DNA from: Effrenium voratum
Lineage: Eukaryota; Sar; Dinophyceae; Suessiales; Symbiodiniaceae
DNA: 64,000 bases
Direction of reading: 5' to 3'
Assembly: GCA_963377175.1 (NCBI GenBank)
Contig: CAUJNA010001224.1
Location: forward strand, 2,049,001-2,113,000
Part shown: piece by piece, positions 1 through 13,700 of the stretch
Numbering within the stretch: position 1 is the first letter of the stretch
Layout: every line of letters begins with the position of its first letter
Notes under the pieces: model-generated
Database searches by the model: none
The model's input: only the letters and a program-made list of their open reading frames with translations
Told to the model about the DNA's origin: nothing
Made by a program: the position numbers and the translations under genes

Positions 1-39
1 GGTTTCTTAGGTGCAGGAGTTTGTCCATCCACAGTATGA
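1..39 (-). repeat. Truncated end of a MITE-like element (ACTGTGGATGGAC family)
   Basis: The sequence GGTGCAGGAGTTTGTCCATCCACAGTAT matches one terminus of the elements at 6196-6309 and 24261-24381. The rest of the element lies outside the window. Confidence 0.55.
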
Positions 40-3000
40 ACTTTCTTTTAAGGGGTTTAAAGACCAACCAAGCTTCGGTCACAAGCTGATTTGGGCGTGT
101 TCCCCGAGATGAACACCAGTTTTTGGGGGAAATTGTCCAGGGACCTTGTCGTGGATCCTTAGAGGGTCCTCTCGGTTGAGGAGTCGTTTGATTGGGGAAT
201 GTCAATGTGGGATTGATTAAACCTGCTGGAATGCCAGAGGGGGGCTCAAAAGTGAAGGTTCAACTAGTTGATCAGTCCGGGATGGTCATTCCACCCCCAA
301 GCAAGACCACCCTTTTGGTTGGGGGGGGATCCCTCTTCTGAGATAGAAAAAAGCAAGGGGGTGCCATCGCCGTCTTCACAATTTATGTGTGACTAGTGGG
401 GGTTGAGGCGGCGCCAGGGTCCAAAAAGGGTTTTGATACAGTGACATTTGCGTAGTGGCATGGCTTTCGCGGCCATCAACATTTGAATACCCGACAGTGT
501 TTCCACTAAAAGCTGTTCTGTGCATGCTGTCACAATAGGCGGACCCCCAAAGAATTAGTTTCCTTTTGTCTTCCATTGAATCCCACCAGAAAAATATACC
601 CTTCCAAAGCACGCACCAATATGGACCCACCCACAACTGATACCCTGGTGCCTTTTGCTCATGGGCCCTGAGATTTGCCTACATGTCATCCAAGATCTTA
701 CTGTATATAGTTTCCGCCACCAAACCAGCCAAAGACCGTGTGCCCAGTTTTCCCTTTTGGGTGGTGGGTTGTTGGGCTCCTTTTTTTTGAACTCCCCCAC
801 TTTTTTTTTGACCCCCCATTCCTTCAGTTTGACCCCCCGCCTGTCTGATTTGTACCCCCTCCCCCCCCTGTTGGTGGATGGCTCATGTTGTTTTGTCGTT
901 CCTCGAGGTTCTGGCGCGAAGTTCTCAGTGGCTGCGCCGCGCCCGGAAGGGCCTTCGCTGGCGCGTGTCTGTCTGAAGCTGGGCTGTTCAAAGGCAATCA
1001 AGATCCTTACTTCGGGGTACGAAAGGATTCAAGGTGCTCTTTGTAGTGGTTGTACAATAGGGATTGTTAGGATGGCAACCACTCCATTTGAAACAGCCCA
1101 GGTTTATTGTTTGTTTGTTTGGGGTCCTGCCCATTAGTGGCGGCTGGCAAAGTGCAAACTGTTGTTTGCTGCCATACTAAAGGTTGGAAAGTGTTGGTAG
1201 TCTGCTGTTGGTTCGGGGAGAAGGAGAAGGGGGCAGGCCGAACACTTCCATTGTCCCCTTGGGGCGGTCTTACACAAAGGGGGCTATAACCCAACTAGCC
1301 CGAGAGTACTTTCCCATCTGAAGCCCGCTTTAGAGTGCTCTTCGATTCTTCTCGGGTTGCAACAAATCCCACCTGGCTTGGGGAAACACGTGATTCTGGC
1401 GCCTCGTGGTATTAATGGCACCACCACAGTGTCAAATTAGGGAATGGCGCGCAAATGTTTGGTGATTTTTCCGAACATGTGGTTTCCAGTCCTTGTTTTT
1501 AAAGATGGTCCCTTTCATGTCCCTTCGATAAAAACCCTTCGAGCAGCCCAGGAACCCAGAGGGTCACTTGGTCTTTGATCCTCATTTCAAGATACGCGCC
1601 CTCAGGGTATCTCAAAGTTCCCGTGTCTATCCCGAGCTGAAACCAGAACGGGATGCCCGCCACCCTTTTTTTCTGATTCCTCTAATTAAGGAAACGAGAG
1701 AGTCCAACGCGTCGTTGGTCAGCTGGGGGGTAAACGAGCTCAACTACGAGGTGCTTTCCTAGGCCCATGTAACTAGTTATTCTTGAATGGGGAGCTAAGA
1801 GACCACAGCGCTCGATATAAGAGCACACTCATTTCCCAGGCGCAATACTATCAATACTGTCTTCAGGGTGCGACCAAGCATGTTTTTGACGGTGTGCGCA
1901 CCAAGGACAGCAAGTTGATGGAGATGTTGTGATGACGGGCTCTTGAGTTACAATACAAGTCAGGATATTAGTCCGAGCCCAAAAGAGCTTGCGCTGGCCA
2001 ACTCACTACCAAGTCCGAGGGTGTAGCTTTCAGGCAACTTTCTAATTTGCGCGTGGCCCGTGCGCACATTGGGCATCGACAAGAGTGGCAGAAGAAGGAG
2101 ACAAAGAGGTGGGTTCGCAGCAAAATCAATTGGCTCACCCGCCTCAAAGACCAAGGTGCATCAAGTGAGACAGAAGGTCAAGAGGACAGCAGACTGTTTG
2201 GTTCGGGAAGCAATGTGAACACAATGGTCTGATTATTTGGTTCCCTTCTGCGTTTCTGCATTGTCCGATTTGTTTTGACATGCAAGACATGCAACTTTTT
2301 CGGGCGAAGTCTAGGCCAAGATGAAACTTGGCTTTGGCACATTGCAAAGCTCGTATTTTAAGCGGGCGATTTGGTACTAGTAGAAGGGAGTAGACCTGGC
2401 CGCGTTTTGGTCGCTATTTGCGGGGTTCCACTACTTTTGACCCTTTGACGTTTCCTTGAAACCAAGCCTGAACGGGGCACCAACTCCAAGAACATCCTAA
2501 TGGACCAACTGAAACCCTGGGTTTGGCCGATCGATTGGATCGAGGCAACGAGCTGATTTTGGCGGCCAACAAGCGAGGGATCTCCAGCGCACTCGTGCGG
2601 AAGCTCGGGGGATCGACAGGGTGGCCCCGGCCGCAACGTGTGCCTGGACCCGCAAAATATCCTCAAACATGCGAGTGCCCCAAAATTAGGGGTGATTGCT
2701 CTTTTTTATAGGTGGCTGGAGGGTCCAGGTGGGTGTAAAATGAAGGGGGCCCCAACAATGGCTTCGTCGCGTTTGATTCCCCGAAGAAATAAATAAATAA
2801 ATAAAGACATGGTACCTTCGAAAATTCATACAACCAGATCATCGCGTAGAGAGGGTCCCACTTCGGGTCAACCACCCGTGCTCTGCTGCATGTAGTAGTT
2901 GGACTTCGATGTTTAGCTTCATTCGAAGTGGGCGGAGATGGTTCTTGAAGCGCTGAAGAAACGGAGTTATGCAATGTGAGTCCACTGTCTGGTGGTTTTG

Positions 3001-4685
3001 CAACGGCCATGTTTGGTACACCTAGTGCTTCCGGATACGACTGGTCACCTAGGCTTCTTCTTAGCGACTTGCCTCAAATCACTGCCGGCTCCAAGCATCA
3101 GCCACACTCCTTGGCGGTTCCCTTGGTCTACAGTACCTGCACCCTGTTTCAATCATAGGAGGGCTTCCCCCAAGGTACTCTACCAAACCCTTGGCAGCTT
3201 CACATGATTCTTGGAAGGAGAGTAAATCAATATACGAGTCTGTAGAACTGAAGAACATTTCCTTGGTGCATTTTGCTTGGATGTTAGGACTTTAACTTTT
3301 GCCAACTAATCGACTTTTAAAAGGGTAAATCAATATACGAGTTTGTAGAACAACTGGATATGTGTTTCACAACAAATTGGAAGCACAGGGAGTGACACGC
3401 TTTTTATCTTTCATCTCCAGGCTAAGACGCTGCAGTCCCTGAAGTCTTCGCTCTCTGCCAAGCTCCCGGCACCCGCGCGGCAGCCCAGAGCCGGTGAGTC
3501 GCGGTGCGTCGTGGTGCGTCTTTGAGGGTAGCCTTGCTGTCGTCCAAAAGGGAAGGCAAAAGGGCACCACCCCGCAAAAATGGAGGGGGGAGTTCTGGTT
3601 TGACACAAACCCATGTTTGGTGGCCGAAACACTTTCTGAGAAGGTATGTTCTGCTCCAAGTACGCTCGATTTAGGGTATGATGTTAAAAATGGAGGTATT
3701 CAAACCGCAAGTGAAAGCGATTGATCCTCGTACCCAAGTGAGGTGTAAGAACCAAACTATCCCTAGAGATTTCTCCGCAAAGTGAGTACAAGGTTGTGTA
3801 ACACGTTCTTTTCGCGTTGGCCACTTTTCTGTGAACCTGACAAAGTAGTCATGCCAAGCACTCCCCGACAACTGCTTTTTCCCATGTCCAAATCCTGATT
3901 ACTGTCCAGTGGTGGGCTGCTGCGGGGAATAGGTTTGTATTTCTTTCGGTATCTCCAGGGTGGTTTCGGAACCGCGCGGTTGCAAGGTTCTACCCAGTGG
4001 AGGGTGGAGATCTCAATGGTTTGGTCAACCGAAAACCAAATGGGGAACCATAAGATATGGGCGGCTCGTCTTTTTGAGGTTGGACCCCCGGAAAATGGGT
4101 TGTTATCCTTTTAGTTTTCCTTTAACCCAACCCCATAAAGGGAACCCTCAAAAAAGACAGACTCGTATCTAGTTGCCCTATGGTCCATTTTGGAAAGGCA
4201 CGGGATTAGGAGGACCTTCGGGATGAGTCAAAGATGTCAATCCCAGTCTGTCTCGGTTACACAACAAGAGTGGCCTTGGTTGCTCCCACAGGCGTATTGA
4301 CCGCTGCCCTTTTAGCTTCCCAGTGTTTTTGCTGAACCCACATGTTGAGGGGGGCTCTTTGCAGGTGACTCCTTGATTCTTCCAGAGTCCCAGTAGGGGG
4401 GCTATTCAGGGGTCAACAGTGGTCAACTTGAAAGCTAACACTTGCCAATTGTTGTGGTAGTATGAACCCTGAAGTAAGCTTTGTGCCTTTTTGCTTGGAT
4501 CTTTGGGCTTTAACTTTTGGTCAACCTGCGCATTTAAGTGTTTTTTGCAGATGGGTCAACAGCATCCAAGCAAGAGGGTCAAGCTCCGAGGCTGAGCGGT
4601 TTCCTCTTTTGGACTGCCAGCATGCTAACCGTCAGTTGAATTTGACTGGGTCAAACAGGTCGCAGGAAGGTGTCCCAGTGTTTTA
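40..4685. other. Gene-free region upstream of the RCC1-like gene
   Basis: The open frames here are short and overlap on both strands without recognisable motifs. I see short AT/GC-balanced intergenic sequence, a (TAAA)n tract near 2787-2804 and a small direct repeat at about 3221-3353. No supported gene, tRNA or dinoflagellate spliced-leader relic was found. Confidence 0.5.
3221..3353. repeat. Short direct repeat pair
   Basis: GTAAATCAATATACGAG followed by tYTGTAGAAC occurs twice, at about 3223-3250 and 3325-3353, separated by about 75 nt. The intervening TTTAACTTTT segment resembles sequence near 4500 and 9950. Confidence 0.5.
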
Positions 4686-4799
4686 CTAGGTCCCCCAGTA
4701 GTGCCCTTCTACCCTTTTTTGGGGGAGGGTTCCCCTACTAAAATGGACTACAGAAGAAAAGGGTTCCCCTTATTCTAACCTCTCTACTGGAGGACCTAG
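4686..4799 (+). mobile_element. MITE-like element, CTAGGTCC family, copy 1
   Basis: A 114-bp unit starts CTAGGTCCCCCAGTA and ends TACTGGAGGACCTAG, giving 15-bp terminal inverted repeats with one mismatch. The core has GTGCCCTTnTACCC, GGGGGAGGGTTCCCCTACTA and TTATTCTAACCTCTC. Five further copies occur in this window. No coding capacity. Confidence 0.8.
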
Positions 4800-5476
4800 T
4801 ATCCAAAAGGTGATCACCGCCGGAGCCTTTGCCATCTGAAGTTATTTCAGCCATTGGCTCACTGGCTGGGTGCTAGATAGCCCTTGCGGGTAAATGTGTC
4901 ACAACAGGGCGACCGTAACACATGTGATTTTCTTTTGTTCTTTAAAGCCAAGGGTGAAAAGCGTAACCTCAAAGGAACACCAACATATGTTCAGTGTTCC
5001 AACAGGAAGCTACAATCGGGATGTGTAGCAAACAACAAATCAAGAAGCAAAGCAACACAGACCCTGTATTCTGGTTGATTTTGTACTCCACGGGTCGTTT
5101 GCTAAAGCACCCTCAAAATACTCTTAGACATGGGCCAAAATTCTGGTGTGATTTAGTTCTTGGTTGTTTCAGGGTTCAAGTAGACCGTTTCTCGCCAGTC
5201 CACTCAGCCAAAATGCCCAGAGATTACCAACAAACTTGTTGGTGGGTTCCGGTCGGTCTCATTTCATATTTGTTGGATCCACCCCTAGCAAACCAGCCCC
5301 AAACGAGTACTGTAAGTACACATTTCCTTGCGCATTTCCAGATGAAACCTCCTGAATCTTGGGATCACTGTTCTTGGCATGTTTTTTGGTTTGTTCAGTT
5401 TTTTTTTGGTTCTCTTCCTTTTTCCTGGAGGTCTGCCAAAAAAAAAGGAAAGTTTGTCGCTATACCAAGAGTAGAG

Positions 5477-5545
5477 ATGTCGGGCCGCGCCATGCGGGTG
5501 GATGTGGCGCTGCTCAGCGGGCAGTGTGCGTCCATTGAGGCGGGG
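5477..5545 (+). CDS. RCC1-like gene, exon 1 (start codon, ubiquitin-like strands)
   Basis: Two in-frame ATGs occur at 5477 and 5492. Translation from the second gives MRVDVALLSGQCASIEAG, which fits the first two beta strands of a ubiquitin-like domain as seen at the N-terminus of dinoflagellate RCC1-like proteins. A likely GC donor follows GGG at 5545 or ATG at 5551. The local GC content is well above the flanks, as in the other exons of this gene. The join to the next exon is not resolved, because no canonical pair of sites restores the frame. Confidence 0.5.
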
Positions 5546-8500
5546 GCTATGGCGCGGGAATCGGGGAAAATCACAAGCAACGTCAAACGAGCACTTGCGC
5601 GTAATGTTTATTGCCCCCCCAAAAACAGCCAGAAAACTTGAAATGTGTTTTTTCTTTGGTTCAGACCTTTTGATGGAACACCCAAAACTCAGTTTGAGGC
5701 GACGGGCGGCGGGGTTTGAGAGCGAGGGAGAGACGCCTTGCGCCAAGTTGGCCTTGTCTTCGTTCAGGTGCCCATTTTGAGTGGTAGAACCCCCCAAACA
5801 AACAAGAACATGTTTCGGTGGTTTCTTGGAGACAACCCCATTGAGCCCCCCTGGCCAGTGCACAACTCCAGCCGAGAGACTTGCAGGCGGCGCCTGGCAT
5901 GCGGATACTCGAATTCCGGCGTTTGGCAGAGGAGAGACGGGGGGTTACATTCCCAGAGGGTTACTGACGAAATCCATTTGGCTGTGGGTCAAACATGTGT
6001 CAACATGGAACCCTGGTAAATGGAAACTTGGACTACAACCTGCGGTCCATTTCCTGGTGTTTTTTTTTTTTAATTTTGACCCACACCCATTTGGTCGTGG
6101 CTCAAAGTTAAAGAGCTAGGGCAAACCGCTGGTTTTAGGCTTTGGTTCCATTTAATTACCAAGCTGCCATTTTGGTACATGTTTTTGAGCCACAGCCATT
6201 TCGCACCGCTTGGAAAGCCATGGTTGAAACCATTGTTTACTGGTATTTACAGGGGAATCATCGTTCATGGCTTGCCTACGTGGTGCAGGAATTCGTCCAT
6301 CCACAGTATTGTTTGAGATTCAACCCAGTTCGGCTTAGCCCATGTACCCGTGTCTTACTTGGCTTCCAACTTGAACGCCAGCTTCCCGCGTACTGGTGGT
6401 GCGTGACCGTTTCACAGGAATCGGTGTTTTCCATCGCTTCGAGATCATGGGCCATTGCCTCAGTCGGGGGACAAGCTCCAATATCTAGTGGTCAAGAAAT
6501 GTTCCATTAATGTTAGCTTCTGATTCGTCCGGACCGCGCTAATCAGGGGTGGTTCTCCTTTTGGCAGGAAGTTATCATATTATTTGTTTTGTTTTGTTTC
6601 TCTGTCGATCCGGACGCAAGGAGGAGCTGGGAACGCACATCAAGGACCTCGCACTTTGGCAGAAAACTGGAGAAAAGGAAGTCAAGGTCTTCCAGGCGTG
6701 CGTCCAACATCCTCGAATGGGCCGTTGTTGGTAGCTTCTGGGGTTATGGGAATGACTATAGTGTAAATAGGTTACGGGGAAGGTGTTAGGTGCCTCTAAA
6801 GTTTGCTTACTTCCTTTTGGACCGTCTATGACATCATTTACACGGGCATGCATGTCCACCATTTTAGTAGCCCTTTTGCTTGGAGTCGGCAGGCATGGTC
6901 ATGGACCCCTTCATAGGCAATTTAGACAACCACGACTGATTAGTAAGGGGAACCATGGCCCATACCGGTTGAAACCGCCCTTTCTTTGCAGGTGGCACGT
7001 GAGCCAGCTGAATATTGGCCATTATGGATTCTACTTGATTTCTCAGGGTCATTTGCGCCAAGATACTGCAGAATTCGGTCATTTTTTTTGAGGGAGCAAA
7101 CCGAGCATTGGGTAACGGGATTTTTTGCAGATAGGCCAGAAGCCTTGCTTACCTGGTGAAACCTCAAGTCAGCTCTCGTCAATGGGCCTCCCTGTGCGTT
7201 TCGGACTCGGGATAATCTGCCAGAAGTTTAAGCATCCTCCAGCGGCTCCAGTGGCTTTTATCTTACCCAGAGCTTCCAGGCAAGCCATTAGGGAGACCGA
7301 TGGATTCAATTTCCCTGTAGTGTAGGTAACCACAGGAACTATTTGGACCCTCAAACTACCTAAGAAAAAAGCGAACCCACCCCATAGTTTTGGGGCAATA
7401 ACCCATGTTCAAGGGTATTTTGAGGCCAGGTACCCTTCGAAAGCGAAAAGGATGATGGAAAGCTGCCTGGTATAGTGGTTAAACCTGCGGAAGATATGTT
7501 GGGACCCCCACCCCCAATTTGAATCGAGAACCTTCGATCGGATTCCCGAAGCTTTCTTCTAAGCCTTTTTGCTGGGGTAGGGCCTTTCGTTTTCTCCCCC
7601 AATTAGAGTAGGCAGGGGAAGCCATATGTAACTTGCAGATGACACCTGGTTTCTCCTACTATAGTGGTTTGTCTCAAAACGGGAGATTCGATTTGCGCCC
7701 AATCCGCCGGCCCGCACGGCGAAAAGAACCCGAGGACGGGGACCTTCCCTTTGTTTCCAGCCGGTTCCCCTGCTTCAACGAGAGCTCAAGAACAGGGGAA
7801 GAGGGCCAAGCTGCTGCATAAAGGGCAGGTTGGTTTTGTGGGTCTTGCAGAAGCAATCAAGATCTGTCCGCATCAAACAGGATAGGATTATCACCCTGCC
7901 GGAATTGTAATCAGGGTGCCATTCCCCCCAAACTGATCCGGATCCCCTCATGGCTTGCTTCAACAAATCAGCTAGAGGTTCATGAATCCAGGGTTGCCAC
8001 AACCGGGAACCCTTTGCTTCCTCAAGGCGATCAGATTGAGTCTGGGGTTCCAAAATTCCGGATGAAAAAAACTACAACCCTCTTGCTCATCCCTCGTTCT
8101 CTGGTTGCCGACCCATAGGTATTCATCGCCCGGCCGAAGAGCGGCAGTGAGCATTTGTTCTTCAAACCAGCACTGGTTCCCTAGGGAACCGACACAAGAT
8201 TTGAATGCTTAAGCCATAGGTGTTTGCACAGTGGCTCGATGGCTGCACACCCTGCTGGCGTCATCTACATCTTACAATCCATGAACCCTCCAAACGCAAA
8301 GAATCATGATCACGGGAGGCTTGGGGTATGCTGAAAAGGTATGTTGGAGGGTTCTTGGATAGCAGCTGGCGCGCCCCCGTCCCCCGGTTCTAGCGGGGAG
8401 TCAGGTGGCCGCAGATGGCAGGCTGCTGCCTGGCAGCCTTACGCTGGAGCAGGCCGAGGCCTGGAAATTTGAGCCACGTGCTCAAAACCCAGCTAGATGA

Positions 8501-10708
8501 AGGTTAGTATGGGCCAATCCCAGCCATAACTAGCTGCGGATATCCGCCTTCTGAATTCTTGAAGCATGGTTCTGGGTTCACCATTTTAGTACCGGGTTTT
8601 GATTGTGGCTCATTTGGGACACCGGACAGGGCTCCTTGCCATATGCGGCAGTTTTTTCGTGAGGGTACCTTTTTTGTGTGGTTTTTTGGGGGTCCCCTAA
8701 GAAGGACACTAATATGTTACAATAGGATTAGCAGGTTGTTGTTCCTTTAGTTTGTGAATGGTGATCTCCCGTTTAAAGAATCAGTCACCCCTGAGAAGCC
8801 TGCCGTGCGGTACACAAACACTGCTAAGGACAATGGTGCACTTTCTCTTGAGGCGTTACCGCATTTGCGCATACTCTGCAGAAAGTCACATGGACACTGA
8901 AAAGAACGAGGAATCTGCGCTCGAGGCAATAGCTCCTGTGTTTTTTTTTGTTTTTGCGCTCTTGGAGGTAGGCCCAGTACCAATTTGGCTGAAACAAGAG
9001 TCATCTCAGTGCTGAACGCCATGGATCGCCAAGCTGCACCAAGCCCAGTTGACCCTGAACGAAGAAGTTTGACACCATTCTGCTTGGAACCCAACGAAAC
9101 GAGATTTGAGACGTATGCGCAATACACCATTTGACCAAAACTCAGAGCGACCCGGAATTTGGAGCGATGCAACTCACCCTGAAGCAGGGTCACGTTTGCC
9201 AGGGTCCATGAAAGTGACATCCTCATAAATTTCCCTCATGGCTTAAAGGGTTTTGAGAACTCAAACTTCGAAGTTGAATGACCTGTTCTGGTGCAACTTG
9301 CACCAGTGGATGAACCCCTATGAATAGAAATACCCACCACTCCCACGGTGTTTTGTGTTTCCAGCTTCCATAAAAAGCTTCGCTCCCAGAAAATCACGGC
9401 ATCGATCTCTCAGATCCAGGTGGAGGGCCAGTGCCTGTGCGCCACGGCGCGCCAGGCCATGTTTTATCTGTTTGTTCTTTTTTGGTTTTATGGGCTTCCA
9501 ACTGCCAAGGTGTTTTTTTAGTTATTTGTTAGCTTTGTTTTATTGTTTTGTTCTTCTTCTGTTTTCCCCTTTTTTGGTTTTTTGTTTTATTGGCTTCCAA
9601 CTGCCAAGCTGCATCAAGCCCAGTTGACCCTGAACAAAGAAGTTTGACACCATTCTGCTCAGAACCCAACGAGAAGGGTTTTGAATGGTGATGTTCCACA
9701 GACGTATGCGCGATACTGCCAAGGTCCCCGCCAGAATTCCTCACTGGTTTTAGACATCTCTTTGTAGGCTTTGGACCCCCAAACAGGCGAAACGGGGATC
9801 CTTTTAGTTTCACTTAAACACCGGTAGAAAACGGGTACTCAAAAAAGATACACCCACATCACCCTTTGGCCAAGTTCAGGTGGGTACACTTTAGTTGAGG
9901 TATTTCACTGGCCAAATCAATTTGTTGCTTTTGCTATTTAGTTGGATCTGTAACCTTTAACTTTTCGGAAAACATGAATTTTCGGACCCACCAACCAGGC
10001 ACACATTTTGCACTTGGCAATAGCCACGTAGGTTGGTGTTCCCTTCTTACTAATGACCAGGGTCAGGGCTCCCTAGTGTTTCCCCTGTACACATCACCCT
10101 GGGAAAAGACTTGAAATTGGCCCAGGCGATTTTTTAAAGTGCCCTTCCAGGGGACATATTGGGAAAACTGGTTGCACAGTGAAAGTAGATGGTACAACTT
10201 TCTCCAGTTGGTTTGTCATCCAATTTATTCACCAACAAAACGATTCTCACCCAATTGTAGCCCATGTTCGTTTGGTGAACTGTAGTGAGCTATTTCTCAC
10301 TCCCCCTTAGCTTCAAGTTGTTTGAGGAACATCCTGGGCTTGCCAAGTTTGAGGAGTTTGGCGACAAAGAGGGACCTGCCCATGCGATTTCACGGTGGCA
10401 AAGGCAATGTTTCAGGTTTCCACTTTCTGCGAGTGGCCAGAATCCCCTTCCAAAACGAGAAAGCAGCCATGGTTGGACGGGAATCTCACAAACTTCTGGT
10501 TGGTCAATTCGGTGTTTCTTGTTTGAACAATCAGGAGTCTGGCCCAGCTGATTCTTTCAAAGCGCCCCCGCTGCTTCTTTCTGGGTGTTCGCAAGTCCCA
10601 AGTTGCTCGCCCAATTCACTCATGCTTTCCTTGGGCCCGCCGAGCCTGGGCAACTCTATTCCAGAGGGTGGAGATTCGACATGGGCGCTTCTCAAAATGG
10701 TCACCTTG

Positions 10709-10741
<33 letters not shown>

Positions 10742-13700
10742 AGCCGATTTTTGTTTGAGAACCCACCCCCCCAAGTTGGGGGCGTGCTTTTTTGTGCTGC
10801 CCCAAGACTTCTATCCCTCAGGTTTCCCTAGATCACAGAAGGACATCTCTTAGAAACCACGTGAGCTTCCAGTTAGCAGGTTGGTGTGGGACACCACGAT
10901 ATTACCCACGATATTTATACATGAGTGTGTGACTGAAAAGTGTGTCAAATTTGGGATTATCATCCCACATTGCGATTTTCTTTGGGTTTCCCCGAGGTCC
11001 AATTCCTATTTCGAGAAGCACCCATACCTGTACATTCTTGTGGTACACAATTGTCGCCGCTTCATGAAACAGCGAAATAAAACAGCGCTTTGCGCAAAAT
11101 TGGGCGGTTTCTTCAAGAATTGCCGCTTCAGAAAAGCCACATAGAAAACCACCGGTTCAAGCTTACATTCGCCTCTCGGTTTTGCCCCTCATCGCTGCTC
11201 TGGCTCCTACTAGCGGCGCAGCGGCTTTTGGCTGGCCTGGGCCTTGGCTCGATGCCTCCTGAAGGGCTCGAGCTTTCACGAGGTAGAGTTGCAACACCCG
11301 CTTCAACAATTGCTTTTGATATCCTTGAAATCTTACCAGCTATTTCTTCGTTTTGCTCACAGCTGTGTATGAGCGGGTTTGCTATTTTGAAGGCACCCTG
11401 CCTCAGGAAGGCTTTGATTTCAACAAGTGCGTGGTTGAAAGAATGCATTCTTGGCTTCATGGCCCACCCTGCAAATTTGAGTTCCCGAAGAGCGACACCT
11501 GCCAGTTGTGCGTAAGTCTGATGGAACTCATAGCCTGCGTAGACCTTTGCAGCGCAGGCTTGGTCTGACCAAAGCCCATGCTCATATATAGAGCACTTGC
11601 GGGGATTTAACAGCAATCTCGCTTCCACGGCGCATCATGCGCAAGAGTGGGACGTGGGCTTGATCAAGTGGCGCTTGAATAAAGCCGCCAACGATGGCAA
11701 CCAACCATTCCAAAATAAGCGGAACATCGGAGCCCTGGACATTAAACCATGGATAGCTATCCTTTGATTCAGATGGCGCACACGAGGGGAGAAGCGAGGT
11801 GGGGCAAACACAAACTTGTGATACTCAGCCATCACGCGGGCCCATGTCTCAGCTGGGTCACTTCAGAATAGGATATGAAGACCCAAACAAACGCTCACGA
11901 ACAGTGTCAATTGAACTGGCTGCATAGTTGGCCTTACTATTCCTCAGGGAACTTGTGCAGATCAATTTTGGGGACTGTGGGGGCAACGGAATCCCGTACT
12001 CAATTTCTGGGGGGTCAATTTTTGAGGCACTGAATTTCTTGTTGAAAGGTAAATCAATACTCAATTTCTGAGGGGAGTTCTGAGGGGGGTCAGTAATAGA
12101 ATCCTGAGGGGAGGTACCAAAACCCGAAGCCGACTGAGAAACTGCTCGGGAAGCAATAGTGCCAACCATCAAATAATTAACATTTTTTGGTGTCTCCTTG
12201 AAGCTCCTTTTCAAAGCAATTAATTGACAGAGCCAAGTATCAGGTAGCTATGTATACTAGTTTTGTTCTTCCGTTCTCTTGGTCCACGAAAGCCCCTTTT
12301 TGCAAAGTGCCGGAGAAAGAATCGCACTGTGACATTGGGAGCGCACAAGTTCTGAGAGGAGTGCTGAGGGGGGTCAGCGCTAAAGTCCTGAGCGGGGGGT
12401 GAGTACTCAATCACACCGAAAAATGAGGGTGATTTTTCACGGTTTGGTTTTGGGGGGCCAAATAATTTAAACACACGCATCAACCTCCGCGTCATCCTCG
12501 TGAACCGCGGAGACTGATTAGGGAAACTTCTTCCGCCCTGGTCACTTGCAAGCGGGTATTTGAGGGATCCAAGAAAACAAGGGAAAAAGGGAAGCGCATC
12601 ATGGTTGACCTTACTGTTTCTGCACAGCACAAGGTCTTTCGCCGGTACTTGTCGGCAACTTGAAGACATGCACCACATGGCTGGTTCCAACCCCACTGAT
12701 TGAGCATTGTGTCCTTCGATACGAACTCTCCTTCAATGATCAGCTCATTCGATTCCATTATCATACGGAGTGGCTCGCGTACCTGCTGGAACGACCCTAA
12801 GATCAGGCGTTTCAGGCTACGGCTAATGAAAGCAAAGGGTCTCTGCAGAATCCACCTCACAGATCTTCTCAATGTCTTGTTTTTTTTTGCGCCCCCTGCC
12901 ATGCAGTCAGCAATGATGGCTTCGCTTCTTGGAAGGTCCCGTTTACCGCCATCGTCCATGTAAGGAATTTCATCGTTGTTTTCTTCAGGTTCCTGAGAGT
13001 TCCCTTCATCATCTTCCGACTCACACTCATCAGCCTCCCAACTGCAGCGTGGCTGCGCGATCAAGTTTCCTTTTGAGATCAACCACGTCCGCCTCAGCAA
13101 GAGAAGTGGGAGATGCTTCCCTGGCCAAAGGCGTGGGCTCTGCAGGCCAGGAACCTTTGCCCAAGGGAGTCTCTTTGGCAGGGGCGGTGTGCGCTTGGAT
13201 CGCAGCGACGCTGGGCAAGGTGTTGACGGCCTGGGAAGGGCATACCCGTAAACCATAATCGCTTAACTGTTTATACCATCATGTTGCTTTTGCTCCGGGG
13301 CCAAGACACAGACTCCGAAAAACTGGGCGGAGCAAGTGGCTTAGTCCACTCTTTCTCTTTCTCGTTCTTCCGATTCTTGACTTCCTGGTGTTCCTTCTGG
13401 ATAGCCTGTTGGTCTTGCAGCCCAGCAAGGAAACGGCAAGGCGCTTGGAGTTCCATCAGCGTGGCACTGCTCCGCCGAAGTTGGACTTTCCTGCTCCAGC
13501 ATCCTAAGGCGTCCATGACTGGGCAATGTGATGCACTGCAGCAGCTTTCTTGCCAATTCACGGAAAGCTTCGCCAAATACATTCTATGCTTTTTTCACGC
13601 AAACACTCAACCATTCAAAAAGTGCGAAAAAATAAAACGGCGATCTTGGGCGACCAACCAGCGATCTTTCGCGGCCAAACGGCGATCTTTCCCGAACCAG

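Noticed and set aside
4441..4800. A gene continuing into the CTAGGTCC element
   Set aside because: The open frame ends at the element edge, and the element recurs as a non-coding repeat five more times.
5285..5863. 192-aa - strand frame over the first RCC1-like exon
   Set aside because: Antisense shadow without motifs; the + strand frame has the MRVDVALLSG start and a suitable donor.
10322..10831. 169-aa + strand frame
   Set aside because: It reads through a 29-nt poly(T) tract as poly-Phe and has no family motif or plausible splice context.
12929..13258. + strand frame in the left palindrome arm
   Set aside because: It is the antisense shadow of the arm gene; the mirrored frame in the right arm shows the same shadow on the - strand.
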